From Panaeolus papilionaceus (taxonomy: Eukaryota; Basidiomycota; Agaricomycetes; Agaricales), in NCBI GenBank assembly GCA_015501605.1, contig JADNRZ010000001.1, positions 1,674,001-1,738,000 of the forward strand: DNA of 64,000 nucleotides, read 5' to 3'. The notes beneath the pieces were generated by a model. That model had not been told where the DNA came from, made no database searches, and saw only the letters and a list, made by a program, of their open reading frames with translations. A program made the translations under genes and the position numbers. Shown piece after piece: positions 12,514-23,659 of this stretch; the first letter of the stretch is position 1, and each line of letters begins with the position of its first letter.

Positions 12514-13400
12514 TCATTCGCCGTCGCTGATACTACCAACATCACTCATAACTGCGTCTTCATCGTCGTCTTCTTCTTTGCCGTCCGCAGCATCTGCAGC
12601 TTCCTTGGTGGCAAATCTTTGCACATATTCTAAATAAAAGAATAGAGTAAGCAAAGCAGAACACGAGTCGAGTTTGTGGGTCTTACTACCTTTCACCTTT
12701 GCCTCATACTCTTTCGGGTGCCTCATCAACAGAGCGGCAGCCTCACCGTTTAGAGGATCGTTGGGGTTGGGATAGCGGAGAAGTTGTGGCAGGAAGACCT
12801 CGAAGATATTAATCATATCTGTCATAAAGGGTTTAGCCTGAGTCACCTGGACAAGCTTTCTGAGCTGTACTCACCAAACATGGGGGACCAAGTCTGATTA
12901 ATAACATCGAGACAGACAGAACCACTCCTGTCCACTGTTATTATCTATATTGAGCAGATATTGAGAAATACACTTACAGTTCATCGATATTTGGGTGAAA
13001 TATCTTGTTCATGAACCCAATACTAGGTGATTTGAAGGGATATTGGTCGGGTAGTTCAACATGAATCTTCCAAACACCACCTGCGAATGGAGCTAAAGAG
13101 ATAAGGAAGAGGTTGGTCAACTGAAAGGGATGCTTAAACTGAAGACGACGTACTTTCTGCAGGGCCGTAGAAGCGCACATGGAACTCCTGCATGTTATCG
13201 TTCACAAGACTGACTTCATAATCGGACATCAACCTATTTTACAACAATAGGATAAGTAAAAATATTGCTGAAAGAGTTCAAGCAGAGACGGTACATCTTC
13301 ATGACATCAGTCTCGATGCGTCGCTTTCCTGGATTAGAGTAATGAATGGGACACCATGGTCAGCTAGGGGCGAAAGAGAGAAGATAATGACACTTATCAT
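12514..13400 (-). CDS. UBC8: Ubiquitin-conjugating enzyme E2, UBE2H/Ubc8 type
   Basis: Spliced exons give [50 protein letters not shown] and [17 protein letters not shown], then the catalytic-cysteine block [17 protein letters not shown], and [20 protein letters not shown]. This matches UBE2H/Ubc8 closely, including the HPN motif and the acidic C-terminal tail ([15 protein letters not shown]). The enzyme takes activated ubiquitin from E1 onto the cysteine; in yeast Ubc8 works with the GID ligase to degrade gluconeogenic enzymes. The 3' end (stop at 12514) is firm. The 5' end is not: no ATG lies in frame in the exon with KRRIETDV, and the best solution is a 7-base first exon (13394-13400) spliced across about 60 bases. 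Confidence 0.9.
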
Positions 13401-13888
13401 AATAAAACTCGAGTTAGGTGAAAGGAGAGGGACGATGAGCAGGAGAGGGGGGTGACAGGGTTAAATGGATAAAGAGATAGGATGGAATGGTAAGGGAACT
13501 AAAAACAAGTCAGCTGCTAGATATAATGACCAAGGTGTATTACTGGTCGGAAATGACCGAAAGCATCACGCGCGATATCATAATGACTTTGAACCGCTAC
13601 AGCCGCTGCCCCTCGCCAGTCCCTCTGAACCTCATGCTTTGACCATCTCTTGTATCTTCCTCTCATTTATATCCATGATCCGAACCTAGAATTCATCTCG
13701 TATTCTGCGATTAGTATACTGTGTTCTACACCATCGCTCCCCGACTACCTCCGTGGCTTCAATCGAGCCTCGTGCCAGTAATGCCGACCTTTGAGAAACA
13801 TCATATCGGATATGCTCATGGCCGCTTGTTCTTGTTCTTGTAACAATCCATAAATTATCATCGTAAATCGTTGTATCCGAAGTAGTCG
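13401..13888. other. Intergenic region without a supported gene
   Basis: Lies upstream of the E2 gene and downstream of the first membrane-protein gene. A 68-codon minus-strand frame at 13686-13892 (starting MTTTSDTTIYDDNLW) might be a C-terminal tail exon of the neighbouring membrane protein, but I could not join it by a clean splice. Otherwise I see only putative promoter sequence for the E2 gene. Confidence 0.4.
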
Positions 13889-14584
13889 TCATTCAAAGAT
13901 AAGATAAAAGCTGAGCAGATCCCGAATCTTCACCAGTATCCGTACCACTCCTCGTAAACGCACAACGTGTTGTCGTTCAAACAGGGGTCGTTGTATCTCG
14001 CCGACTTTTGGGGCGTGGTGGACAATACACCCGTGCTGACCCCACCACCTCCCCCATTCTTGCGGTTGAATGACTTCCATCCGATGAGAATAACTGTGGA
14101 CATTCCACGGTAAGCGGACACGGGACTCTCGATTTTTACAAGGCCTGCGACAATGCTCACCCATCCACATCAGTGCGAGCATGCCAATGAGTAGCATCTC
14201 TTCCTGTGACTCTGTCATCATCTGTCCCTCCATTTTATGGTGCATCAAGACGCTATAATTATACGAACGGTAGTTCAGAGAAGAACATCTTATGACGAGA
14301 CTGCGCCGGTACTCACACGAATACAAGTGCCACAATGGTCAAGACGGCAATCCCAGTTTGGGTGAAGTAGAACGCATCTAGAACGGCTAATATTCAGCCT
14401 CGATCCTTTTATGACTTCGACACGCCCCACGCACTTAGCGACGATAATGCCTGAGTCGAAAAGTGAGCAATGGACACAACAACAGCAGCTAAGAACGCGG
14501 TAGTCAGAGTCTGTCAATGTGCTCGAACACTCGAACCATACCAATGGCTGCGGAGCGAAGGGGATTTCTACTGAAGAGAGGCAT
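13889..14584 (-). CDS. Small multi-pass membrane protein, MARVEL-like (copy 1 of 3)
   Basis: Starts at 14584 (MPLFSRNPLRSAA). Splicing gives a first membrane helix (AAVVVSIAHFSTQALSSL), a second (TGIAVLTIVALVF) and a third (EEMLLIGMLALMWM), followed by a Gly-rich loop and a cysteine pair (DPCLNDNTLCVYEEWYG). The arrangement of a helix pair, a third helix and a Cys-containing loop is that of fungal MARVEL-like four-helix proteins, but the fourth helix is not clear. The end is uncertain: the last sure exon can read through to a stop at 13930, or splice at GTGAAG to end at 13889. The start is supported by a short exon in the same style as the two genes that follow. Function unknown; MARVEL proteins sit in the plasma membrane or vesicles. 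Confidence 0.55.
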
Positions 14585-14961
14585 GGTTTGACGAGAACGC
14601 AGAAGAGTGAAGGTTTTTATGATAAAAAGCAAGTGGAGAAAGCAAGTAGTATGTATACAAGAAAGATAGAGTAAAAAAATCTATCGAGAGCAATTTGAAG
14701 GTACACGAGGAAGGGACACGTTCGGTCCACGAGGCCGGAAAGAAGGGGAGAAGGACAAGGCTGTCTCAAAACCCAAACGTAAATTACTACCAAGACCACT
14801 AGAGCAAGGGAAAAAAAAAAGTCGTGCACGAGTTTGAAGTGCGGTTCATGAAACATCAGGGTAGACAAGTGTAGTTATCGTCACAGTTCATGGTGTGCAT
14901 CAGCACCAGCATGATCATTCGTCGGTGTTCGAGTCGCGTAATACCGAATTAGTTGAGGTAA
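14585..14961. other. Intergenic region between two membrane-protein genes
   Basis: Spacer between copy 1 and copy 2 of the MARVEL-like genes, both on the minus strand. It should hold the promoter of copy 1 and the 3' end of copy 2. It contains an A-run near 14811-14820 and no open frame with coding character. Confidence 0.5.
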
Positions 14962-16155
14962 TTAAGCCGACATGGGAACTTGTGTTACCGTCGGTGGTGC
15001 GCCGTTCATGCCTGGTTGGATAATGATTTGAGAGCCCGGCATTCCACCCTGGTAGTTCGGATAATAACCGCCAGGTGAGGGCGTATGAGGATAACCTGGC
15101 ATAGCCATAGGCATTCCAGGACCTTGAACACCTTGATTATAATAGCCTGGACTTTCGTCGAACCACGGCAGCTCTATAATTAAATCACGAACAGCAAGTT
15201 AAGCGTCGATGCTTGATTTCAGATAATCGCGTAGATGCCTTTACCTCGAATGGGTTCACTCCAGATATGATACCTCCCGAACCTCTTTGCTTGGTTGACA
15301 AGCTGCAAGAGGATGTAGAATGCGATCACAAACAAGCAAAAGATGGTCCAGGAAAAAGCTTGGATAACCTTCATCTGATAGCAATAGGAACGCAAGCTCG
15401 CTGCAAATTCGCGCTGATGTTAGCTGCTCATGGGCAATCAAGAGAAGAATGAGCGACGCACTGGTCCCTGACTTAGAGGGGGTTTGGGTGTGGCGGTCAA
15501 TTCCGTCGCACTGGGTAGGACCGATTACATCGCTGAATACCCCAAAATCACGTTGGCTCTCTGAGAAAATGCAGCACAATGAAAATGAACGCACGTCGAC
15601 CAAGCACCCATGGCTATGTCGGTGAGTTCATGTCAGTTGCGGTATGCATGGATCCAGCAAAAACACGTACTGAGCCATAAGATTCCAAGGATGAACAGCA
15701 AAATAGATTCAGACCACGGTGTCGCCCATTGTAACCTAACATAGAGTCAGTTCAGCGTTCCGAACAATGGTTCTGGGCCATGGTAAAGACTAACGAGCAT
15801 AAGAACGTGAATATTGTTACAGATGCGGTTATGATCCCAAAAATAATGAAGTCGTCTAGTGTAGAACATGATTAGTTCATCTCTTGAATCGAGACTGAGA
15901 AAACATACGATGAATGTTTGGGAGGAAGATTGACGCAAAGTTGGCCATTAACCCCAGAACAGTGCCTGTAAGTGTTACAATGTCATGAGCGCACTGTACA
16001 ACAATGACTATTGCGCAGCGGTTATACCGGACAACAGGAACACTGCAACTAGAAATTGTAAATGAGCTTGTCAGAATATTTGCATTGACACTTGATAGGT
16101 GAACCACAAACATACTGTAGAAACCCAGTCGATTATTTCCAAACTGCACAGTCAT
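14962..16155 (-). CDS. Four-helix membrane protein, MARVEL-like (copy 2 of 3)
   Basis: Start at 16155 (MTVQFGNNRLGFY). Spliced exons give four hydrophobic helices: FLLSGTVLGLMANFASIFLP, FIIFGIITASVTIFTFLCS, ESILLFILGILWLS and IQAFSWTIFCLFVIAFYILL. Between helices 3 and 4 is a poorly resolved loop with cysteines (exons near 15420-15610). After helix 4 come WSEPIRELPWFDESPGYY and a long tail rich in Pro, Gly, Tyr and Met, probably cytoplasmic, ending MNGAPPTVTQVPMSA at 14962. This is the usual layout of basidiomycete MARVEL-domain proteins, which are membrane-organising proteins of unknown specific function. The same strand, similar exon sizes and similar helix spacing as its neighbours suggest tandem duplication. 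Confidence 0.7.
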
Positions 16156-16705
16156 ATTGCTGCGGTGACTTGAAGGTAGATGTCAACGCTCAAGAACAAG
16201 AGAACGGGGAATAAAAAAAAACAATGGGTATCTTGTCAAGCTCGGTTTTATGAGATAATGATGGAGGGAAGTCGGAAACCTGTGCAACTGAATGAATCCT
16301 CCGCGACTGGCGAACCTGGACCACAATAGTGCGTCCCATGATGGAATGACGTACAGCATGATCTTAACCCTTAACATGACTTCGGCCCCACTGCTTAATT
16401 TCTCATTTCCTTCCCATTCGCCTCCAAAGACCCAAAAGTGACCCTCATTCCTGTGTACATTTCATTAATAATATTCTTCGGGATTCCTCAATTCATCAGC
16501 CTCCTAATCAACAGATAATCAACAAAGTCATTACAGTGTATATTTTCGTCAAAGTTTCGTGCAAATAAATAAGTGCTAATTCTACAAATCCGCATGGCAT
16601 GTCATCTTCATGGCGTATGCTTCGCTGGTAAATATAAATGCAAACAGGTGGTACAAAGAGTTAAAAGGAGAAAAATCTACAAGTAATCAGTACATCCAAA
16701 AGTAA
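16156..16705. other. Intergenic region between two membrane-protein genes
   Basis: About 550 bases, presumably the promoter of copy 2 and the 3' end of copy 3. It contains AT-rich stretches near 16485-16580 and a minus-strand 64-codon frame (16183-16377) without conserved features. I see no gene. Confidence 0.45.
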
Positions 16706-17900
16706 TCATCGACGGGGCGAACGAGTTGACGAGTAGGGGTTCATCATGCCACCGTTTTCTAGATCTGTCGTTCTGGGAGCAGACCTAGGAGCGTAAACCT
16801 GGTCATCGCGAAGCTGGTATCTCGTTGGCTGGGAGGATTTGGGAGGAACTGGGGGGTTACGACCACCGGAGCCGTAGGGTGACCTGCTGGGGTATTCCCT
16901 GTCTCTTCTGCTTCCCTTTCTTTCCGGCTTCTCGGTCAAGTTGGGAGATACAGGTGAGGCCACCGGAAGGAAGTTCTTTCCGCTGATCGACTTGTTTCTC
17001 GAGGGCTTTGCTGAATTGTCGTACTGGTTGAACCAAGCGCAAACAGTGACAGGGCCGTGCCACATGTGAACGTCGCCTGCTCTGTGCCTTCTCCAGGCAA
17101 GGAAAAGGAGCACCAAACACGAAAATAAAACTGAATGAAAGTTCAATGAGGCAGATAGTTTAAGGGTAGATATCATGCACACTTACTAAGGATGGCATTC
17201 ATTAAGGCAAAGGTCGTAAGCACCCTATACATGGCCTGGAACTGGTCCGTGTGAACTAGCGGGAGATGAGTAGGTGAGGTGTTTTTAGAATGGACTGCAC
17301 GCACAGCTGGCGACCTCATTATCAAGCACGACATCAGGGTCTTGTTCAGAAAAGCACTGGACTTCTGCAGATTGGACATCGGATGAAGCTAAATATGCAC
17401 CAAGCACTGGGAAATGAAAAGGTTGAGCCAAGCTACGCAGTAATTCCGGAGTCAAACGGCATACCTAGCCAGAAAATACCAGCCAATGCAAGGGAAGACA
17501 GCTCGATCTTTGTAGAAATAGGATTCCTTTCCCGAAGGAAGACGCTGAAGAATATACTAGAGCAGGAGTAATTGAGTATATGTTGATGAGAGACTGATTT
17601 ATTCGGACATACAGAACGAGAAAGATGAAGAGGCTCGCTGAGCACACGAAGATGGCGAATGGTACGAAACGAGCTGTATAAAGCGCCTGGATGAGTTTGA
17701 GTGCATTGTATATTGACGAATAAGAACCCACTGAGGTCCGAAGATAGCAGAACAGCTTGAAAATGACCCGCCATTGCCAGACATATCACCGTAAAGAGAA
17801 CGACCACGCCTAGAGAACTAGAGTCAACATTTGTTTAGCCATTTTGACCGAGAGTAATAGTACCATAAATTGAAAGACGAAGGGTATTGAAGAGAGCCAT
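16706..17900 (-). CDS. Four-helix membrane protein, MARVEL-like (copy 3 of 3)
   Basis: The start at 17900 gives MALFNTLRLSIY, spliced to GVVVLFTVICLAMAGHFQAV (helix 1). Helix 2 is RFVPFAIFVCSASLFIFLVL, helix 3 ELSSLALAGIFWLA, then a Cys-rich acidic loop (EVQCFSEQDPDVVLDNEV, SCACSP), and helix 4 FALMNAIL joined to LFSCLVLLFLAWRRHR. The tail of about 120 residues is basic and Pro/Ser-rich (PYGSGGRNPPVPPKSSQ) and ends at 16706. The order of helices and the cysteine loop before helix 4 match fungal MARVEL-like proteins. The segment RERNPISTKIELSSLALAG is the most family-like part. Function is not known; a membrane-scaffold role is inferred only from the fold type. Confidence 0.7.
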
Positions 17901-20000
17901 CCTCGACTTTGAGGTAGGTGGATTTTGACGAGAACGGGAAGCGTTAGGAGCTGCAGGCATGATAAAGGAAATGGGATATTAAGAACACGAGGATAACATG
18001 AAAATGGGGGTAAGGACGATAAAACAGCCCAGCAGCCCCTTGCAATGAGGCTCGGAAAAAGCGGTTCTGCAGAAAATTGCAGACCACTTGCCCTTTGACT
18101 GTCGAAGGGATGGCACGAATAAACCACACCTCGAGGCAATTAACACTGCCACCAATATCTCCCGGCTGACCCGGCAATCATCACGGGACCGTGAATCACT
18201 CCATTCTGAACCCTCGACTCGAATTCTCATACGGCATTCGAACCCCTTCAAGTATTCTATTCTACTAAACACCAGTTAAAATCATCCAATTCAACGTGAT
18301 TTCTTAAAAAGACTGTTAGAGTCCATTCCTCAAGTTTCATGTTCTTTCACACACCGTCTAAATTAAGATTCGAAACATCCATTGTTCGTCCATTATCGTT
18401 ATTTGGCTGCCATGATTGTACCCCAAAGTGGTCCTGCTTTACAAGTCAGAAACATCCGTATCGTTCGTTAGTCACATACACTGAACGGCGGTGAACCTCC
18501 CTCGGTGTCCGAATGTCAATCGATCATCGATCATGCACATCATCGATTTCGCCGCAAGGGCAAAGGTACAAGTGTTGGGCACAGTGAACTGTTTGAACTT
18601 TGGAGCCACCGCAGTCTGGATTTCAAAATTTTTCTTCTTTCTATGAGAATGTTCACTGTTAGCGTTTGACTCGATTAAATACTTTAGTCTGACAAAATTA
18701 TGTGTGTCTATCGAACGAGAGCAGGATTATACGCACTACATAACCTGCCCACCCAATCAAATGGAAGTATGTGTCATCGAAACGGCATACCGACACATAG
18801 CAGGCTACGCTTGCTAAAAATGCCACAAGCGAGCTTAAGCCGCAATCGACACCTACCCGCCACATTGCCGCATGCGTTGTCGCCCGAATCGCGCGCAGCT
18901 GAACGGACATAAAGGTCGGACATCCGAAACCTAACATTCATGACCGCAGAGGAAAGATAAGCAGCAACAACTGATTAAGCCTACTCCAATTGACTCACCG
19001 CCAACCGTCACCAACTCATAACAAATTCAGAATGCGCATCTCTTAATAATCCGACCAAATGACCAATGCCTGATGCAGTGGCAGCTTTTCATGTCGGAAG
19101 AGAAAAGACCGCCGCAGCGGCAATTTAACGAAGATCATCAAGTTCCTTCTGTTGTGCATAGCTACCTGCAATGTCCCCGCTCATCGTCAAGGCATCGTGA
19201 GAGGGCCTGCTAAGTTCTTCATAATGCGAGGTACAGTACATTCAATAATAAGTGCTACAACCCGAATATCCGATGCAAGAGCGCTTGCAATCCCCACTAT
19301 CCATTTAGGGGCGTGGTTACGCCCCTACCCAAACGAAATCCGTCCAATCACAGTCATTATGTATGCAGAATCCCGGACGTGCTTACTCTGTCGAACTATT
19401 TCTTGCTCTTTGTATTTCAAATGCGTGCATACCCAAGTCGGGATAACGGTCCTGACATCTTTCAGGCCCTCCTGTACGACAAGTCAAGTGACGCGTCCTT
19501 TGACGTTAATGCCGCTGACGGCGAGATAAGCTCTTACAGCATCATGATTCATGTCAGCTTTCAAGTGACTTGCATATTCTCCATCATACAGACTCCTGCA
19601 GGTCCCGCCATCCGAACGCCAATGGGCCTGTAAAAATAAGGGTGAAACGGCAACGTGTCTGGAAAGGATCGTCGACAGAATTGGCTTGTCACACGACTTC
19701 GTCAAACAACTCCATCAATCAGCGGGGTAATGATAGGACTTGCTCAGAGTATGCCCAAGGTGGCTCAAGCCCTTCTCAAGCGTCAGCATGTTCTCGAAAA
19801 TACCTTTTCACATCGTAGCGAGGTCAATTTTACAGCTTGCACACACGCATTGTAAATCCGAGGAGGCATTTATTTGTGGTATAGGACCGGCTAGAGAATT
19901 GTCCCAGTTGTCTAGCTAGTCGGGGTAGGTCCAAAGTGGTATCTGTACTCCTTTCATCTATATGAGCATCCCATTGGGCGCACTATCAACCTTGGTCGCA
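17901..20000. other. 2.1 kb region with no supported gene
   Basis: The longest gene-free stretch in the window, between copy 3 of the MARVEL-like cluster and the acetoacetyl-CoA synthetase gene. Only short, unspliceable frames are present. One minus-strand frame at 18698-18937 has hydrophobic segments (LVAFLASVACYVSVC) that might be a remnant of a membrane-protein gene. A cluster of ATCGAT words lies near 18519-18549, and a perfect 8-base inverted repeat with a 4-base loop at 19307-19326. I see no transposon ends. Confidence 0.5.
19307..19326. repeat. Perfect inverted repeat, 8-base arms
   Basis: AGGGGCGT, a four-base spacer GGTT, then ACGCCCCT. GC-rich in an otherwise AT-rich spacer, so it could be a dimeric regulator site or simply chance. 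No gene start is close enough to decide. Confidence 0.5.
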
Positions 20001-23000
20001 TTACACCACTTCAGCCCGCAGAGTATCGCCAATTTCCGCATAGAATTGTAAACACTCGGGATTCGACAAAGTAGCCGGGTTGACACATGAGATGGGCGCG
20101 CCGTTGATGATCTGTGTCCGGAAAACATATCAGATAAGAGAAGTGTCAAGAAATTGAATATCATTGACCTTTTTGACTAAAACCTCCACCCGCTTTCCAT
20201 TCAAAGTGTATGGAATCTCTTCGACTTGAATAATCTCCAATGAAAGCTGGTTTAGTACAAATCGATTTGAGAGGGGCAAGACATACCTTGGCTGGCACAT
20301 GTCGCGGGCTTCGACGCGTTCGCATTTCTGCCCTGATGGCTTTTTCGAAGTCTGGGGTGATGACCTGTCCAACAGGCAGTTTCAGGAACAGAACCACCTG
20401 TTCGTCCACTCCATTATCGATTTTCTGCCCCACCGCCAAGTAGTCGATAACAGCGTGCTCTCCAGTTGGGTTAGAGAAGCACAAATCAAGTACTTCGTAG
20501 ATTTCAGAAGAACCAAATCTAATACCTCCGGGGTTTCTGAAGCAATGGGGTACATTTGATCAGCTGATGTTATTCACATTGTCAAAGAACGAGACTTGAG
20601 CCTGCCGCGCCGTCAGCGCGTCATGATTCGTCGTTTTGAGACGAATGAATTGCAGGGACTCAAGTGAAAGATAAGAAACCCCAATAAATTGAGAGATCAG
20701 ACTCACAGCACTCCATCTGAACGTCCGAGCATAACGAGACCTCCCCCATTTCCATCTCGCGAACGTGTGATAATGATATGATCGCCATGGTCTGCTCAGT
20801 TGTTTAGGAAAACTCGACAAGAAAAAAATAGGACAGACACAAGTTCTCTCTCACTCACACCATACACCATCAAACTCTGCAAAATAAGATTGATGAAATC
20901 TCAGCTTTGCTGCGCTAACTTCTTGAGATGTACCGAAGCCTTGCAACGGCCAGAAGCCGAGGGGCATGCATGGGAAAGGTTTTACGCAGACAAGCTCTCC
21001 GGGCTCATCAGGAAGAGTGGGTGCACCTGTGGGTGAGTAACTTTCAATTGCCATTCCCAGCATACGGCATTGAATTTCGCCTCGATATACGGGTAGGGCA
21101 GAGCACATCCCGGCAAATAAAGAGCAGATATCAGTACCACCTTTTGACATGCCGAAATCAGATGAGATCTTGGTTGAGCAGACAGGAGGCGTAATTACCC
21201 GTTATTGATCCCAAGAGGACGTTCGGGTGAATGTGTTCATAGACATAATCGAATAGTGGTGGGGCTAAAGGCGAGCCAGTTGAGTAGATGTGTCTCAACG
21301 ATTGAAGGATGTGGTGCTCTCTTGGCTTGTACTTCTTCTAAAATTTCCAGAAGGATGGGGAAGGTTTTTCCTTTAGTGAATAGGCCAAGAGAAGGCTAAA
21401 ATAAAGGGTGGAACACGTACTGAAAGCTGGTCAATGTACTTTGCGCTCGTGCCAAAAATAGTTATGCCAAGGTCATCGACGAGATTCCAGAGAAGACTGA
21501 CATCTCGCAGTGGGCTGCCATCGTAGAGCACCAAGGTGCAACCTACGCTAAGGCCACTGACAAGGAAGTTCCACATCATCCAGCCACTATTGAAATGGAA
21601 CGATCAGCCTCGCTTGTACAAGTGGCTGCTGTCATAATTTCACCGACGTTGTTGTATAGTAGAAAAAGACGTCGTCAGGACGAAGGTCTCCACAAATTAC
21701 AAACTCCTTTTTGGATTGAAGAAGCATACCACCCGCTCTATGAACTATCGGCCTAAGATTACTCGATTTGAGAGGAGTTGATAGGATTATTTATGATGTG
21801 AGAAACATACTTTGGACGACCGGTTGTACCACTGCTGAAAAGAATCCATAGGGGTGCATCGAAGGGTAAACGAACCCACTCTATCTCCCCATCAGCAGTT
21901 CGACCGAGCTTGCGGGATTGACCTTGTTGGACAAAGTGTTCCCATGAAGTCCAGTCCGGTTCCCATGTTTGTTCGGGCAGATTTTTTGATAGTGGACTTA
22001 TGATGACGACTTTTGGTTTTGGGATTTTGTTTGACAGACCTGCGAGCAAGGCCGAAAGTTTTTGTAAATGTTGATGGACTTTATGGTTGTAACTGTGGGT
22101 GCGCGTGTACGTTCAATGCTCAGGTTCGTGGATCGAGAAGAGAGTCGAATGGAAACGTACACGACAGCATCAACGGAAAAGATAATCTTTGGCTGGACTT
22201 GCTCGAATCTAAAATTGGATGATATAAGTATGGAATCGAGGATATTTGTGGTGTGGGTGTGACATGGCAGACCTTTCGATAACACCAGTTGAACCAAAAT
22301 CTGCAGCTGCGCTAACCCATATTCCGCCGATTGCGGTAACTGCCAAACAGGCAGCGACATTCTCCTAGAAAACGGAATAACGGGTAAAAGATGACATTTA
22401 TAAGTTTGATGAGTGCTCTGATTGAAGTCGGGAAGACCCACAATGCAATTGGAAGAATAGGAAGCGACTCTATCACCTGGCACGACACCGTGATGCAAAA
22501 GAGCTGATACGATATCCGCCACGAGTGTATACAATTGAGCGTAAGTGAGTTTTCTTATGGTTGGACTGGATTCATCCGGAGTTGGTTCAGCTTTAATAAA
22601 CGAAATAAATATAGCAGGGTAAAGATGATGATATACAAAGAAGCGGGCTCAACTGGCTTCTATGAGGGCGTGCTTGAGATCGGAACGACAAGTCAGCATA
22701 TTCTCGGCCCAATTAATTGCAGCATCAGTAAACCTGAATGAATGAGGTGTCGGAACGTATTAGTTAGTGTCTTGGGAGTAATAGAAATAAGTGATACCAA
22801 GGAGGATTGAGTGTAGGCAGTGCATTATTATCTACAACGTGTGTTCCCTTTAGTCCTATGACATTTGTAAGATCCCAAACGAGACTCCAAAAGTCGTCAA
22901 TGTTGGTTGTTGACCATTTGTATAAATCATGGTACGATTTGAGAGAGAGGTTATGAATGACATTTACGCGGTCAATTAGTTGAAATATGGGTGAAGATTT

Positions 23001-23069
23001 AAAACCATTCGGACTAAAAAGAGGGAGAACATGGCTGTTGTCAATGTCAGACTGAGAGCTTTGAGGCAT
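20001..23069 (-). CDS. Acetoacetyl-CoA synthetase
   Basis: Converts acetoacetate, ATP and CoA into acetoacetyl-CoA, feeding ketone-body carbon into lipid and sterol synthesis in the cytosol. The N-terminal part ([32 protein letters not shown]) is the ACAS N-terminal domain. Then come NWAENML, the AMP-binding core with [13 protein letters not shown], and the acetoacetate-type block [32 protein letters not shown] and [11 protein letters not shown]. The C-terminal domain has [34 protein letters not shown] and [19 protein letters not shown], whose lysine region is the acyl-adenylate contact. WNFL and IFGTSAKYI favour this over acetyl-CoA synthetase. The gene is cut by more than ten introns; one uses the donor GTCGGT near 21650. 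Confidence 0.9.
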
Positions 23070-23659
23070 GACTATGTAGGTGATGATAAAGAAGAGAGAT
23101 AATGCCGTTAATTGTCAGCGCGGCGTCGGGATTTTAGTTCTTCGCCAAGCAATGTGTAAGCCGGAAATGAAGCGACGATGATAAGGAACAACGTAAATGA
23201 GTCGAATTTTATTTCTTCAATTCTACTTGTAATAAACATATTTCCTTCAAGATCGGCAATGAATAAAGTCGACAAAGACTGAAAATAAAAAAGAAAGATT
23301 ATTGGCGAAAGGGACGGAGAGGATAAGGGCCATCGGATTCGGAGACAGGGATCAAATGGACCGAGCGCACGTTTGATGAGAACATTGAAATGTGGGGGAA
23401 TTTAGATTTAAGGCCACTAATCTCAGATTTCCATCGAAATATTAATAAATATACAGTTTACTCGTCTTTTTATTTTTTCTTCTGCTCTCTCTCTCTTAGT
23501 ATCCATACCTCTTCCCCTTTATCTCTATCTCTCACACTAGATTTTTATTCTTTAGTTTCCCAGAGAGCGCTTATATAGCTGCCTTATAAAAACCCTTGTC
23601 TTGGCATTTCATCCCATTCCCCGTCTCCCAATTAGCCTCTCACTCTACACCGACAACAA
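23070..23659. other. Intergenic, divergent promoter region
   Basis: Separates acetoacetyl-CoA synthetase (minus) from the unknown gene at 23660 (plus). A long pyrimidine-rich tract lies on the plus strand at about 23461-23530, followed by two TATA-like boxes. I see no further gene. Confidence 0.6.
23571..23595 (+). promoter_or_regulatory. TATA-like boxes upstream of the gene at 23660
   Basis: Two TATA-like words (TTATATAG and CTTATAAAA) occur within 25 bases, some 65-90 bases upstream of the ATG, after a CT-rich tract. Position and sequence suit a core promoter of a strongly regulated fungal gene. No transcription data support it. Confidence 0.5.

Noticed and set aside
14900..14945. GTTCGAGTC word resembling a tRNA B box
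   Set aside because: No matching A box, acceptor stem or anticodon arm in the 80 bases around it.
18698..18937. Possible fourth MARVEL-like gene
   Set aside because: Only one hydrophobic segment; no neighbouring exons with helices could be joined, so it is left as a possible remnant.
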